Shown one piece after another: positions 11,352-24,644 of a DNA stretch of 64,000 nucleotides. This DNA is from Symbiodinium kawagutii (Eukaryota; Sar; Dinophyceae; Suessiales; Symbiodiniaceae): contig VSDK01009018.1 of assembly GCA_009767595.1 (NCBI GenBank), positions 204,799 through 268,798 of the forward strand, in the 5' to 3' direction. The position numbers and the translations under genes are program-made. The notes below the pieces were generated by a model, which ran no database searches, had not been told where the DNA came from, and was given only the letters and a program-made list of their open reading frames with translations. Position 1 is the first letter of the stretch. Each line of letters starts with the position of its first letter.

Positions 11352-12362
11352 CTAGCCGTGACTCACAAGAGTTGAACTCACCATGACTATGGGGATAGCT
11401 ATGGTGAAAGGGATAGCTGGTAAGTCTGATGTACCAATAAGATCGACTACTGTTGGGATAGCTGTTCTTATTGTTTATAGATAAGGTCAAACCAGCTGCG
11501 ATAAGCAAGGTAAGTCTTATTTGTCAATAAGATAGCTGTTCATCGTTGCGCATTGTTGCTTCTTGTTCATATACAGTATATTGTTCCTGGGGTTGTCGGT
11601 TGGCCAATTATTGCTCAACTAACGGCAGTTTAACACTTGCTAACAATCAATGGCCAACAGCCAACAAACAATGACCAAAACGCAAGCTGCTGAATTTGAC
11701 AAACATCTTTTATGACTAAAGGCTAGGTACTAGCTGGTGGGAAAACATTGTTCAATTGGATATAAGCATTTTATACAGACCTAATCGTCAATGAGCAGCA
11801 AATTGAGGGACACAACCAGCTGACGATTTGGTTGCAACAATACGCTGATGGAGGGGTGATTCTAGTGACACCATCCAATCACCGTGCCATGCATAAGGCC
11901 CTGGGGTACTCCCACATGATACCCATACTCATGAGTTTAGGGTATGTTTAAATGGTGGAGCTATTTTGGCCTTGTGTAACATGAAGAAATGCTGGTGATG
12001 TCTATCATCAATTCACCACGATTTGACCATCAACTAAAAACTGTTTCGCCATTGATTTGACCACTATCAACAACTATCAACCATAGGTAAACTACCAAGT
12101 TAGCCAACAATCAATCCACCATGATAGAGCATCATTAACCTATCAATGGAGCATCATTCAACCATCAACGAAGCATACTTTATCCTCCATTTCAGAATGA
12201 TTAGCCACTATGAATCAACCATCAACCATCAATCAACCATCAATCAACCATCAAACCACCACCAAACCAACACCAAACCAACACCAAACCACCATCAAAC
12301 ATCCATCCATCCATCCCACCGAAGCACCGCCAATCGACCTCCCTCATCAACCCTACCCGCAC

Positions 12363-12398
12363 CTGGCGCGCAGTGCTGCCCATGGCACGCCTCATGAC
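12363..12398 (-). CDS. Candidate microexon VMRRAMGSTARQ
   Basis: 36 nt in phase 0 between acceptor CGCCAG and donor CAG/GTGCGG, in an isolated GC-rich block inside ACCATCA-type repeats. It is in frame with the candidate at 11322-11351. No family motif is visible. Confidence 0.38.
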
Positions 12399-13348
12399 CT
12401 GGCGAAAGCGGCGGTGGATTCATGGCGATTCGTCCCGAATTGATGGTTGATTGAGGGAGGATTTGTGATGGTGTGATGGTAGATGGTTGATGGTTGACTG
12501 ATGGTGGTTTGATGGTGGTGGGATGGTAGATTGATGGATGATTGATGGTTGATGGTTGATTCATAGTGGCTAATCATTGTGAAATGAGGATAAAGTATGG
12601 TGGTGTTGATGGTTGATCTATGATGATGATTAAATATGATGGATGATGGATGGAATTTAGCCATTGATGAATGATTGATGGATTGATGGTTGATTGAATG
12701 AGGATCAATGGCTAAGTGTGATGGTCAATGGCTTGTGAATGGCTTGCGAATGGCTGGATTGGTGGTTGATGAATGGCTGGGTAATGGTTGATTTATGGTT
12801 GTCAAATGGCTGACTAATGGCGAAGTCATGATTCATTTATGGTTGGTCCACGGTTGGTTGATGATCAATGCTTGATAAATGTCTGATGGTTGATGATTGA
12901 TACTTGGCTATTTCATGGGTTGATTGATGATTCATGGCCAAGTACTGGTTGAATTATGGTTTGTTGATGGTTGATGAATTGTTGATGATTGAACAATGGC
13001 TAAGTAATGCTTGTTCGGTGGGTCATGATTGATGAATCATCGATTCATGGTGAGCGGCTCATACCCAGTGGCTGATTACAATTTCAAGCAGCAATTGTTC
13101 CCTAGACTTCATCGTTTTTGTTGCTTGTGTCTTCAAAGTAATATGCCCAGCTTTTCTTTATTAATTATTGTTTCTACTGTTGGCAACGAGTACATACTAC
13201 AAGCGTAATTGCACCCAACATAGTAATTTACAGACCCCTATGCTGGTGGTTGTTAGATATGGATCTCCCACTACTGTCATCATTCTTCCTGTCTGCTCTG
13301 CCCAGCCATCGGTGTTGCAAAACAATTCCCTGGGGCCGTTATGGCCAC

Positions 13349-13381
13349 CAGGTGCGTGAATTGGTCCACTGGGACACCGCA
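13349..13381 (-). CDS. Candidate microexon CGVPVDQFTHL
   Basis: 33 nt in phase 0. A pyrimidine-rich stretch and CGGAG acceptor precede it, and a GT donor (GTGGCC) follows. It may be a 5' exon of the same minus-strand gene or of an upstream one. Confidence 0.35.
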
Positions 13382-15895
13382 CTCCGAAACGATGAGGTGA
13401 AGCGACGTTAAAAAAATTCAAAGATTTTGAAAAGTTTGGCTTCGGAACTTGGCTCAGAATGGATGGATTGGTTCGCTTCTTCCAAGATCAAAAAGTTTGA
13501 GACGACGAATTGCGATGCTGTTTCGATTGCATTTAGCTGCTGGCACGTGATGATACCTCTGATCTTCAAGTTCTGACAATTTTCCATTTAAAACGAATAT
13601 AAACTTGGAAGAGCAATGGCCGCGGCATAAAATGCTTCAACAATCGAATTGAGATCCACGTCGAACACCACTTCCAACATCTTCCAACTAGAGTGGGGCT
13701 GTCCATGCGGGTTCTCTATGATCATTCATCAGCAATAGCTGGGCTGGGTGCGCCATTGGTAAACACTTAGATTTTTCTGTTGGGGGTGCTGCAATCGTTG
13801 CGGTGCTATTGCACAGGGTGGATCTTGAGGTACTTCCAACGAGTGAACTGATCTCTCTTTAGATCGGACATTCTGCATGTGCGCTTGCATCTCATCAAAA
13901 CTGTCCACCCCATGGCTACCATTTGGTGCCACCCCTGGCAGCTCCTTAGATCCTCCCTTCCAAGGGCCAGAGGGATACCCCTGGCTCCGAATCGCTCCCT
14001 CCCAACCAACAGCCACATGCAAGATGTGTACGGACAAAAGCCACCATCACAATCACCTGCCAGCAGCCAGCATGTTGTGTCCTCTGGATCTGAGAATGGC
14101 AGTGACTTTGCAGCAACGTGACACACGTCTTTTCTTCCGCAACGAACAAGCCGACGGATTGTCATGGTCATCAGATCCGACGGACCAATGTCGCAGCCGC
14201 TCTAAGCAACATCGATGATGATTGGACGCAACCAGCTGGGGAGAAGCAGCTGCATACATTCAGTGTCTGGTTAGGCTTTCAGACACCAGTCCGCAAGGTC
14301 TTCAAAGAGTGGTCCGATGATTCAAGATTCAAGAAAGCATCAGACATTCAAAATTCCATGGAAACAAAATTGCAAAACTGGCAGAAAAGAACATCGCTTT
14401 CTGCTTGGATGTGGTTTCATATGGTGTAACCCTATGGGATGTCAGCATTCCATGGCATGAATAGCATGAAGTCATGGGCTCAGCTCAGGTATCCAAGACC
14501 CATGAGTCGACGCCTCAGCGGGTCACGTTGAAGGTGTCCGAGGTGCCCAATTTTCTTTCAGGAAAGCAGGGTCCATCAAGCGACGAATCTATGTCATACT
14601 CTGGAAGTTGCTGTTGCAAAGCTCAACTTTTCAAAGAAGTGGATGTACAACAGGTGGATGTCTTTACGAAAGTATATGTGCGACTGTCTAAACTCTGGTT
14701 CGAAATCAATGCCATGGACAAATTTGGGAAGGTCCCATCGCTTACCACAGTTTTGGCACTTTTCCACGTTATGGTTTTCTGGGGGGCATCGCTTGCGTGT
14801 AAAACAATAAAAACTATCATGTTGTTATCATGTGGATCAAGATGTGTGCTTTGTGCGTTGCTTCCCAGACTGCTCTCTCTATTCTCAGTGTCCAACGCTG
14901 ATGCCAAATTTTGGGGTATCGCTATTTGGGAAGGTCCCATCGCTTACCTCATGTTTTCAACATTTCTTGCATCCCATGGCAGCCGAAGACTACTTTTAAA
15001 TTACCAGAGTTTTGACGGTTGCTCATATAGATGTACTGATGTACATAGTACTTGTGCCTGTCATAGCTAGCTGAGCTCAGCTGTCCCGTTGTGCTTGAGC
15101 GAAATGGTTGGCTGTGAGGCATGGACAGCTGCTCGAAGAGCGGCATGGAAAACAGGAAAAGCCTCGGCGCAGACACTTCAAGGCGCTTCAGGGTGTAGCC
15201 ACAAAGTTGATGGATCCTGAACTCAAGTCATAGCATGTTTCATGGGGGAACAGCAGTGGTTCAGGGGTTCAACTGGGATGATATGACAGTTGGACCTTTC
15301 CGTGGCGCATTGATGGAGCAAACATCCAGAGTCAACAGGGCATCCCAAGAATGAATAGTCGTGGCGTTCATTCAACTATTTGTTGGTAGCTTTTTGTTGA
15401 CCTACGGCCATATGGTTGTTTATCAATATTGGATGATCTTGGCTACTTTAACTGGCTTATATAGGGTCATTTTGGTGTACCCCTATCTTAAGAACCCCCC
15501 GAGATCGGTAGTGGCACACACTACCGATCAAACGCATCGCCCTGAGCAGTGATGCTACCTCGATATCTGATCATCACTGGTGGTTCGTGACCCGTTGATG
15601 AACCACCAATTTTTGATGAACCACCCATTTTTGACGAACCACCATAGACTGCATTCATTGCCAATAGGTGCACGTCAAAACAAGCAAGCTACAGTAGAAG
15701 CCTGTATTGCATTGCCAATGCCCTAGCTATGATGGTCCCAAGACGTACTATTCTGTGACGGTTAGATGATTCGTCATGATTAACAATCGCTAAGGTGATT
15801 AACGATGGCTACTAACGATCAAAAATGGCTCATGACGATCAATCATGCTCAACAACGGCTATGAATGGCTAATCATGATTGATGATCAATGAGGA

Positions 15896-15922
15896 CTGAT
15901 GATGATGGTGGTGATGATGATT

Positions 15923-15955
<33 letters not shown>

Positions 15956-15963
15956 GTGGTGAT
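15896..15963. repeat. GAT microsatellite
   Basis: About 20 GAT/GGT units appear in tandem, bounded by degenerate TGATGGTGGTGATGATG. Confidence 0.9.
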
Positions 15964-16269
15964 TAACGATGGTGCATACTTATGGCTATTTTTGATGTTA
16001 GGAGTGGTTCACATCTGCTAAAGCGGCATATTGATGCGACTGGGCTCCGTGCGGGAGAAACTTCACCACATTGGGCACCACGCCCTGGCCGAGGGGAAGA
16101 AACAGTGACAAGCTGCAACAATCCGCTGTTGTTGTTCTTCCCGTATCACAGGAATGGCATGGGGATGCCGCAGTTGCGAAACTCGTTCACTGATTGTGAA
16201 AAAACCACAGCCCCAGAAATGTTCATTGGGAAAAAAAATGGAATACAAACCGCAGGGTATCTCCACTAT

Positions 16270-16485
16270 ATCTAACATTATCAATTGATATTAGTGGTCG
16301 ATATTAAGGGTTATAGTCCCACTAAAATATCTATGATTCCCTTAAGTGGGATATTAGTGGACATTAAGTCAACTATTTATTGATATTCGTGGTTGATATT
16401 AAGGGTTGTAGTCCCACTAAGATATTTATGATTCACAATAGCAATTGATATCAACCACTAATATTCAAACTTAGTGGGACTATAA
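16270..16485. repeat. Direct plus inverted repeat around GATATTAAGGGTT
   Basis: A roughly 60-bp unit (TGATATT.GTGGT.GATATTA then AGGGTT.TAGTCCCACTAA) occurs twice, near 16285-16345 and 16378-16440. It is followed by an inverted partial copy (CAATTGATATCAACCACTAA, then AGTGGGACTATA) ending near 16485. This is compatible with nested foldback elements. Confidence 0.65.
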
Positions 16486-18432
16486 TTGTTGCTGTTGGTA
16501 ATAGTTGACAATAATAAGAGTGATTCCCAACAGCAACATCAACCCACGGTCACCCCACGGTCACCTTGTAGAAGGCCAACGGACCCTCAGTCCTGGAGCG
16601 GCCACGTCTGGGCACCACTTCACTGCTGGCATCTTGGATAGAACGACTGGTTGATCACATGCAGATCTGGTTGGTGGTTGAACCACCCCCATTTGTCAAT
16701 ATATAATTACTAGGGAAAATATGTTTTTGAAACTCACCAACCAGAGATCATTCTAAGAAAAATATTGGTCAACCAACCATTTGTTTATAGTTTGTAGGGA
16801 AAATCAACATATTAAAAATCACAAACCACAGATCATTGGACATGAAAGCAGCTTGATGGCGAATGTGGCTTCTTGAAAGCCAGCTATCCAAAACGTGAGT
16901 TGGCCCGGAAAAAAATGCATCGGATAAAAGTGGTGTTGCTAGTGGTTTGTCAAGGATGGTGAATGTGCTCCGCTGTGGTTGCTTGATATCCCATCTCGTT
17001 ATGATGTTGGTTGATGATGATTGGTTGGCCAACAAAATCGAGGATGCCAACACTGATCATGACAAAATTCAACCATCTGGGAAGGTCCCATTATTGCGAG
17101 GACCGAGTGAGGAGAATCTGGTTGTTGAAGGGTTGCTTTACCCCATGGTATTCCACCAAGGGTTCGCAAGAGTTCCTAGGTGAGCCAGCTGATCCAGCAC
17201 ATTGGTTGGGTACTGCAGCAGGTATCGACCAGTATCTATTGGTATTCAATCATATTCAATCGACAAAAGGGGATGGTTGCAGTTGGTTATGGAAGCATGG
17301 GCTACACATTGGAAAGGATCACACAATTTCCCCTCATTGAAGATAATCTGATGTCATTCAACCATTGGTTGCAATAATCACTTCCCAATGAACCACCAAA
17401 AGTCAGCTGTAGAAACTACAGATGGCACCTACCAGCTGGGCTGTATATCCAATGGTTATACCTCATCTCATCAGCAAACTCACGACCATGATCCACTGTT
17501 GTTCACTGCGGCCACTAGGCCCTGCCCATTCTTCAAGCGAACAACTCCTGCTGGGTTGGCTCCACGGGTTGATGCGCATTGCTTCCCATGGGACGACCCA
17601 TTGATATGCCATGGTTCAAAAAATGATTCATCAATGAACCATTATTGATTGAAATGATTTTATCATGATTCGTTCATCAATGATTATCATGATTCATCAA
17701 CGACAATGTCTGAAAAAACTGATGGACCATACCAGCATTGCTATCACCAATCATGATTTAGCAACAATTCCAAGCATGAATAGCAAAACATCAATAATGA
17801 TGTCAACAACTGTGTGTCACTTCGTAATCCACATTCACCATACTTTTCCACCACCAGTTCACGATTATTAAGCATCAATTGAACCTCATTTCACCATGAA
17901 ATAACCACCAATGAAACATCAACGAACCATCATTTAACCATCGATTACCCCTGCCATTCTTGCTCACCAATGTTCAACCATTTACGTGGGGGCACCCCCA
18001 AACTAACTTGAGAAACACCCCAATCTGCGAAAGATTAAAACTGCTTGGTAATAATCTCCCATATATCAACCATCATTTTCTATCCCAATCATCCGTTTTG
18101 TTGCTTGTCAATCATCCCCTTATTACCAACCATATACCCGTACTGGGCGAATATTCCATCATTTTGATCAACCATCAGCCATCATTAATTTCTATCCCAA
18201 CCATCCTTACTAAATGAATATTCCCTACTAGCCGCCATTTTCTTATTACTATATCCTTACTGGTATACCAAGGGGTATAATGGTTACCAAATGGTATTAA
18301 CCCCTATTATCATCATATTTTCTGATTACTAACCATCATTACTTGTGGTATACCATCACTAATCATAAAATAATAACCATCACAAGTTACTAACCATTAC
18401 TAATCATATATTACTAACCCATCATTTTCAAC

Positions 18433-18539
18433 CCCTGGAAGCGCCGCTTCCCTTCCTGGCCAACTCAGAAGCCACTTCCAGCAGAGAGCCGTAGTGTTTG
18501 CCCAGCCGGGGACCAGCCTGGCAAACGCGCTGCGCAATG
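18433..18539 (-). CDS. Candidate exon, unknown protein
   Basis: 107 nt open on minus, from acceptor CTCCAAG to GT donor GTTGAA. It contains QRVCQAGPRLGKHYGSLLEV then ASELARKGSGAS, a helix-like composition with GC-rich third positions. It is an isolated block in repeats and I do not recognise the family. Confidence 0.4.
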
Positions 18540-19288
18540 CTTGGAGCCACAGAGGTTGTGGTTCCAACCACTGCAACCATATGATATGTGGTACATGGTT
18601 ACTAGTACCAACCACTTAGTAGTGGCACGTGGTATTATGTGTGGCTAAGCATAGTAATGCCTATGGAAAAATGCCGATTGTTGAACGATTAGAACGAAAT
18701 TTCACATAGATGCCTACAGGGAAAACATTTGCGCCGATGTGGCGCAAGAAAATCACCAGCACAATATGCCCAAAATAACCAGTATGATAAGACCCACCAA
18801 CCACTGGCGCAATAGCCAAACAAAACCACTTTCATCAGAACCAAAGAAGAACAACAACAGTAGCATTGTCAACAACCAGAACACAACATTTTCACCAGCG
18901 TCATGGTTGCTGAGGTTCCTAAAATGAAATATCAAATGAGCGTTCACTTGACAGTTCTTGACATGCTACTAGACTAACCAGGATGCTAAAAATGACCCAT
19001 TTCTAGTGGTGTACCCAGAAAGTACCGGATGTTAAGCAGCGCTAAACCAAGCACGGACAACACCCGCTGTTGATTTCCAATCCTTTGGAGTACCAACAAC
19101 AACTCGGCAACCGAAAGCGTAAAGGAACACATGTTGACTGCATCACGTACTCGATCCTTTACTCCACTGTACGTAGTCGTTTGTATTTCCATAGAATCTA
19201 GATATAGACATACTAAAACTCCAATTTTTTTCATAGAATCTCGTCATTTGTTTGCATTCCCAGCCGCCGCGGTTCTGCCTGATAGCGG

Positions 19289-19483
19289 NNNNNNNNNNNN
19301 NNNNNNNNNNNNNNNNNNNNNNNNNNNNNNNNNNNNNNNNNNNNNNNNNNNNNNNNNNNNNNNNNNNNNNNNNNNNNNNNNNNNNNNNNNNNNNNNNNNN
19401 NNNNNNNNNNNNNNNNNNNNNNNNNNNNNNNNNNNNNNNNNNNNNNNNNNNNNNNNNNNNNNNNNNNNNNNNNNNNNNNNNNN
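19289..19483. other. Assembly gap (195 N)
   Basis: Unresolved bases. GC-rich sequence on both sides suggests an exon-containing or hard-to-sequence stretch. Open frames running through the gap have no meaning. Confidence 1.
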
Positions 19484-20660
19484 GGTTCCCCATTCAAGGC
19501 GCTGGTCGCGGTCGTTGGTCACTCTTTGGTGGCGGGTTCTCCCGCCGGCAGCTGGCCATGGTCAGATGTGGCTCCCCGCAGCAGACACCGCGGAGACGCT
19601 GGAAGAGGCCAAGTGCACCACGGGGCCCTGGAGATATGCAGCGGGCCATGCTTGCAATCCTATGATTGGTAGCCCTTATGCTTGTTTTTCGAATAAATCA
19701 TGGTTAGTAGCTTATAAAGCATGATCAGCTTGTGTTCACTGGCAACAATGAGTAGCCATGGTTAGTTACGGGTATATAATGGCAGGTTGCAGCCCCATCA
19801 CCATGGTGAGTTCTTACGATCCTGCAAACATCCTGGCTTATGGGGCTCCAGCTGACTCATCATGCTCAACAGCCGAGAAGTTGGACGCAACATTGAATTT
19901 CTATGTTGAACACGTTTGGCCCATGGCGAAAGCCACGCAACTCTCAGTGATCACATGGATCAATTGGCTTGGATTGTCAACGCATTGTTTGGTCCACAAC
20001 ATTCTCATGTTTGGGCTCGCCCGCTGCAAATGTCATGGAGCCCCATAGCTTTCTGCGGTGAATTCTCCCACGCAGCATACGGTGATCTCTGATGATCTTC
20101 CACGGTCATGTTTTGCAGGAGAAATTCTCTGTCGCGTATTCCGTTGCCAAGTTGGAATGACGGTTTGTTTGACTGGTAGTATCCGTTTCTTTGACAAATA
20201 TTTGCCCAACACGGCCACAAATGGTTGAGATGTTCCCAGTGGTCATCATACCTTTTCACTGAGAAATGCCGAGCATACACCCCCCTAGGCCCACCGACCA
20301 TGCTGCGAATCAGCGGCCCAGCCTCTTGCACCCCGTGGCCGACCATGAAGCGCTTGGTCCTCAGATGCTATGGGAGTTGTCAGGCTGGACCAAACGGTGA
20401 GGATGAAGAACCATCAGTGAAAGAACCCTGAGAGGGCCAATGTCAATTTTGAGCAAAAATTCAACAATTCTCAACAAACTGGAATCTTTTCCGTATTTCA
20501 CCAACGAATCCATCATTCCACACGAGTAGTATCATGGTCCCGGCAAATGGCTCAGATTTTCCAGCGATCGCGGACTTCGTTTATCAGGCGCACAGCAATC
20601 TTGGGCAAAACCAAACTCTGCTGGGGTCAGCAGTCGCGCACGGCCATCCACTAACCAGGT
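19484..20660. other. GC-rich exon-like blocks, strand ambiguous
   Basis: Block 19555-19665 reads ADTAETLEEAKCTTGPWRY on plus. Block 20299-20359 reads TKRFMVGHGVQEAGPLIRSM on minus but is also open on plus. Block 20576-20659 reads DGRARLLTPAEFGFAQDCC on minus, yet on plus it lies between TATCAG/G and a textbook CAG/GTAAGT donor. These look like exons, but I cannot decide strand or product. Confidence 0.35.
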
Positions 20661-21428
20661 AAGTTGCCAACAGCTGTAAGTTTGATGACGTTCTCTGAAT
20701 TGTTCTTTGTCTTTCTGTGTTTGGATTGGATGTTTTAGATCGTGACGCAGTTGATCAGCCAACTGCTGTGTTTTCCCGCCCGCGCAACAACCGCAGGGTT
20801 GGCCGCCGGCCGCGCTGCTGTGGTGAAGAGGTGGGGTGTTCTCCGCTTGGGTTGGACGCCCAACACATTGAAGTGATCGGAAACCACCATTTTTCCAACA
20901 GGCCACTAGGAGCAGGCTTGTATTTGCTGCATCTGGCTACTTCATGATGTCTTGGCAAGCCTCCTGGCTTCCTTTGTTGTTGGATGAGCCTCCTCTGGTG
21001 ATCTGCCTCCCAACGCATGGTTCTGATCACCAGAGGTGTTGAATAACAAGTATGGTTCATATAGCTGGCGGTCATTAGCTTTACGTGCTTCCCTCCGGAT
21101 TTTTGATAAATGACACTTACAGATCTTGAAAGTGCGAAAATAAACAAATGCAGTCACCAATGCGCTACTTGACAAATTCAGACCAGGTGATTAACATCCA
21201 GGATTGGTGAATGCATTGGTAATTTTCATCTTTGATCAAGCACTGCTTGACAAATTCTTCATTGACTTGCTGGGTTTATCTCAAACTGCTATATCTCATA
21301 CGGGTTAATCTTAACCAATAGCATCTGATTCATCAGTAAACCAAATTGGTTTAGATACATGTTAACCAACATTCTCTCAACCAACGTTTAAGTTAAGACA
21401 ACCATTCTATTAACAAACCGATATCAAA

Positions 21429-21461
21429 ATGTTGTTGTTGTTGTTGTTGTTGCTGCTGTCG

Positions 21462-21508
<47 letters not shown>

Positions 21509-21510
21509 GA
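21429..21510. repeat. GTT microsatellite
   Basis: About 27 GTT-type units, read as poly-Leu in one frame. It is low complexity and is not evidence of a protein. Confidence 0.92.
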
Positions 21511-21997
21511 AGCTACTCACGGCAGTAGCCGCAGTCTGGGACACAACCTCCCGCGGCAGATCTCAGGAATCACTGATGCGGCAAACGGGGGATAAGGCAG
21601 CACAGGATCTGAAAACAAAGGAAATGTCTTTTCAGGCACGGGAAATTAAAAAAAGGAATTCGAAGCTATCGCCTTGCCAGAAAATATTTCCTGAAGCCTT
21701 TGAAAGGACTCCCGTTAATAAATCATCGGCCGTTTGTCGCTTGTAAGGAAAAATATTTTATGGCACGACTTCCCACCATGGTTTAAATCACGAAGCTGCC
21801 AACAAAAAGCTTTTGCAGGGGAATAAAATTTTGAACAAAAAAGTCAAGCCTAACCTGCGGGCTGTCTCCCAAGAACCGAACACAAAATGAATCCTAGGCC
21901 GTCTCAAAGCTTTCCCCTTGTCCTCAAAAGGAAAATGGTTTGGGCTAGGGCAGCAAAAGACAATGTTATTTCACAAGCGGCTGGTTGTCTTTTGTTC

Positions 21998-22572
21998 TCA
22001 ATGACCGCGATAGTCCTTGAGGCGGCCGGAAATGTCGGCCACGGACTTGCAGTACCAAGAACCGCCGCTCAGGGTGTAGTGAGGGTCAAAACGTTGGGCT
22101 GCAGCTGACGCGCAGAATGCGCCACCGCCGCTGAGCAAATCCCTCGTGGCGCAGTGGAGGAATGACCCCCGGGATTTCTCCTCTATCTGAGCAATGAGAG
22201 AACTCCAGGGGGTGTCTTCAACATCATCACCAACCTGGAGAATGCGCGCGTTCTCTTGCGCCACCCTTTCCACAACCACCCCTGTTGCTTGCGCTCGCCG
22301 CGCCTCTGCCCTTGAAGGCGGGCTGGCCCCCAGGAGTAAGTACGGCTTTCGTCAATGTCCTGGGTAGTGCTTTTCAAATGCCAGGACTCGGTTTTCAAAG
22401 CCTCCCAGGTATCAGACTGGCAAGAATTGACCAAAGCGGCCAAAAGCGCTTGAGCTTCTTCCGGCTCTTCACCCGCAGGCACGCTTTCAGCGCGCAGCTG
22501 CAAAGCGGCCATCACCTGGGTGTTCAAGACTGCTGGTTTCATTGCGTGCGCCGTGGTGGCAGTGATGTCCAA
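21998..22572 (-). CDS. Unrecognised minus-strand coding block
   Basis: Two overlapping open frames look protein-like. At 22330-22560 I read AALQLRAESVPAGEEPEEAQ then ALLAALVNSC. At 21998-22279 I read RVAQENARILQVGDDVEDTP then WSSLIAQIEEKSRG. The frame switch near 22280 probably marks an intron boundary or a frameshift. Composition is GC-rich against AT-rich surroundings. No family is recognised, and exact exon limits are not established. Confidence 0.5.
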
Positions 22573-22734
22573 GCCGAAAAAGCCATCTGAACCTTAGGTC
22601 AAAGAAAAAGGCCCCATGCAGTTTACCACCTAGTCACCATCAATAACCATCGGGCTCAAATGCGCGTAATTTTTTGTCGGGGCCCTTATTTCAATCCCCT
22701 GTCGCAGTCTAGGACCCTTTTCTGGCTAAAGATC

Positions 22735-22735
22735 C

Positions 22736-22805
<70 letters not shown>

Positions 22806-22806
22806 G
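22735..22806. repeat. GAT microsatellite
   Basis: Over 20 GAT units with a single GGT interruption. It immediately precedes the 15-bp minisatellite. Confidence 0.95.
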
Positions 22807-22844
22807 GGAAAACGCTGAAAAAAAGAACGCCAAAAACAAGGTGT

Positions 22845-24075
22845 TGACCACAGCAAAATGCACCACAGCTTAACGCACCAAGGCAAAACAAACCAAAGCA
22901 AAACGGACAACGTACCACAGAGCAAAACGTATCGGGCCAAAACGCACCGGCGCAAAAGGTACCAGAGCAAAACACACCACAGCAAAACGTACCCAAACGT
23001 ACCAATACACAACGTACCGCAGCAAAACATACCACAGCAATCGCACCAAGACACAACGTACCCCAGAAAAACGCACCACAGCAAAAATTACCAAGACAAA
23101 ACCCACCAGAGCAAAACGTACCACAGCAAAACGCGCCCCAAAAAACGTACCGCAGCAAAACGTACCAAGTAGGCAAAATGTACCAGAGCAAAACGTCCCA
23201 AGACAAAACGTACCACAGCAAAACGTACCAAGGCAAAACGTACCAAGTAGGCAAAACGTACCAAGTAGGCAAAACGCGCCAGAGCAAAACGTAGCACAGT
23301 AAAACGTACCCCAGCAAAACGTACCACAGCCAAAACGTACCACAGCAAAACATACCACCGCAAAAAGCACTAACAAACGTACCAAGGGAAAACGCACAAC
23401 GCACCACACAGCAACACGTACCAGGCCTCAACATACCAAAACAAAACGTACCAAGGCAAAACGCGCCAAAGCAAAACGCACCAAGATCAAACGTACCGAG
23501 ACACAACGTACCACAGCAAAACGTACCACAGCAAAACATACCACAGCAGAACGTACCAAGACACGTACCACAGCAAAACGTACCACATCAAAACGTACCA
23601 AGACACCTACCACAGCAAACATACCATGGCAAAACGCGCGAAACACATCAAAGCAAAACGTACCAAGACACAACGTCCAAGGCAAAAACATACCACAGCA
23701 AAACGTACCAAGGCAAAACGTACAAGGGAAAAAACGTACCAGAGCAAAACGTACCACAGCAAAACCTACCCAAGCAAAACGTACCACAGCCAAAACGTAC
23801 CATAGCAAAACGTACCAAAGCAAAACGTACAACGCACCACACATGAAAACGTACCAGGCCAAAACGTACCAACACAAAACGTACCAGAGACAAACGTACC
23901 AAAGCAAAACGTACCACAGTCAGCAAAACGTACCAGAGCAAAACGTGCCACGGCAAAACGTACCAAGGCAAAACGTACCAGATCAAAACATACCAGAATA
24001 AAGCGTACCAAAGCAGCCCGTACCACCGCAACACGTACCACAGCAAAACGTACCAGAACAAAACGTACCAAGCGG
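22845..24075. repeat. 15-bp minisatellite, unit GCAAAACGTACCACA
   Basis: About 80 copies of a 15-bp unit (GCAAAACGTACCACA and variants with CCAAG, CCAGA or extra CAAGTAG) run for 1.2 kb. Since 15 is a multiple of three, every frame can stay open, which produces long spurious Cys/Phe/Val-rich ORFs on the minus strand. I treat these as non-genes. Confidence 0.95.
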
Positions 24076-24080
24076 CAGGC

Positions 24081-24540
24081 GCAAAATCGCAATTTTACTT
24101 GAGCTTTGGACATTCAATGTCGAGAAAACGCGAAACGGTGACGAACGACGCTTCAAAATCGCAAATTCGCCTCAGTTTTTGACGTTCAATGTTGAGCAAA
24201 CGCGAAACGGTCATGACAGAAAATTCAACATCGCAATTTCACCGCAGCTTTTGACGTTCAATGTTGAGCAAACGCGAAACGGTCATGACAGAAAATTCAA
24301 CATCGCAATTTCACCGCAGCTTTTGACGTTCAATGTTGAGCAAACGCGAAACAGTCATGACCGAAAATTCAAAATCGCAATTTCACCACAGTTTTTGACG
24401 TTCAATGTCGAGAAAACGCGAAACGGTGACGAACAACGCTTCAAAATCGCAAATTCACTGCAGTTTTTGACGTTCAATGTCGAGCAAGCGCGAGACGGCG
24501 ACGAACGACGCTTCAAAATCGCAATTATCTAGGTTTTGGA
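24081..24540 (+). repeat. 72-bp tandem repeat (24-codon period), 6 copies
   Basis: The anchor GACRTTCAATGT recurs at 24109, 24181, 24253, 24325, 24397 and 24469, exactly 72 bp apart. On plus, 24179-24532 is open and encodes a 24-residue repeat with core TFNVEQTRNGHDRKFNIAIS. Copies 2 and 3 are almost identical and the outer copies diverge. There is no start context or neighbour supporting expression. Confidence 0.9.
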
Positions 24541-24644
24541 CGTCCGAGGAGGACGAAATGGCGCACATGTCACGTTTCGTGGCGGTCCGGCGGCGCCGCC
24601 CCGGCCTTAGAGAAAAGAGAAAGAAGAGCGAGAGAGAGATAGAT

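Larger units (their letters stand above)
13382..18432. other. Region with ambiguous exon-like GC blocks
   Basis: Mostly AT-rich sequence with short GC-rich blocks near 13870-14000, 15085-15190, 16045-16110, 16560-16640 and 17500-17600. Several are open on both strands and flanked by plausible AG and GT/GC sites. One example is 16060-16105, which reads VVPNVVKFLPHG on minus and REKLHHIGHHALAEGKK on plus. I could not chain them by phase or recognise a family. Confidence 0.3.

Noticed and set aside
19131..19724. Several ORFs spanning the run of N
   Set aside because: Unknown bases were read as open; there is no evidence across the gap.
22686..24113. Long minus-strand ORFs rich in Cys, Phe, Gly, Val (up to 276 residues)
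   Set aside because: They are translations of the 15-bp minisatellite, whose unit is a multiple of three, so several frames stay open together.
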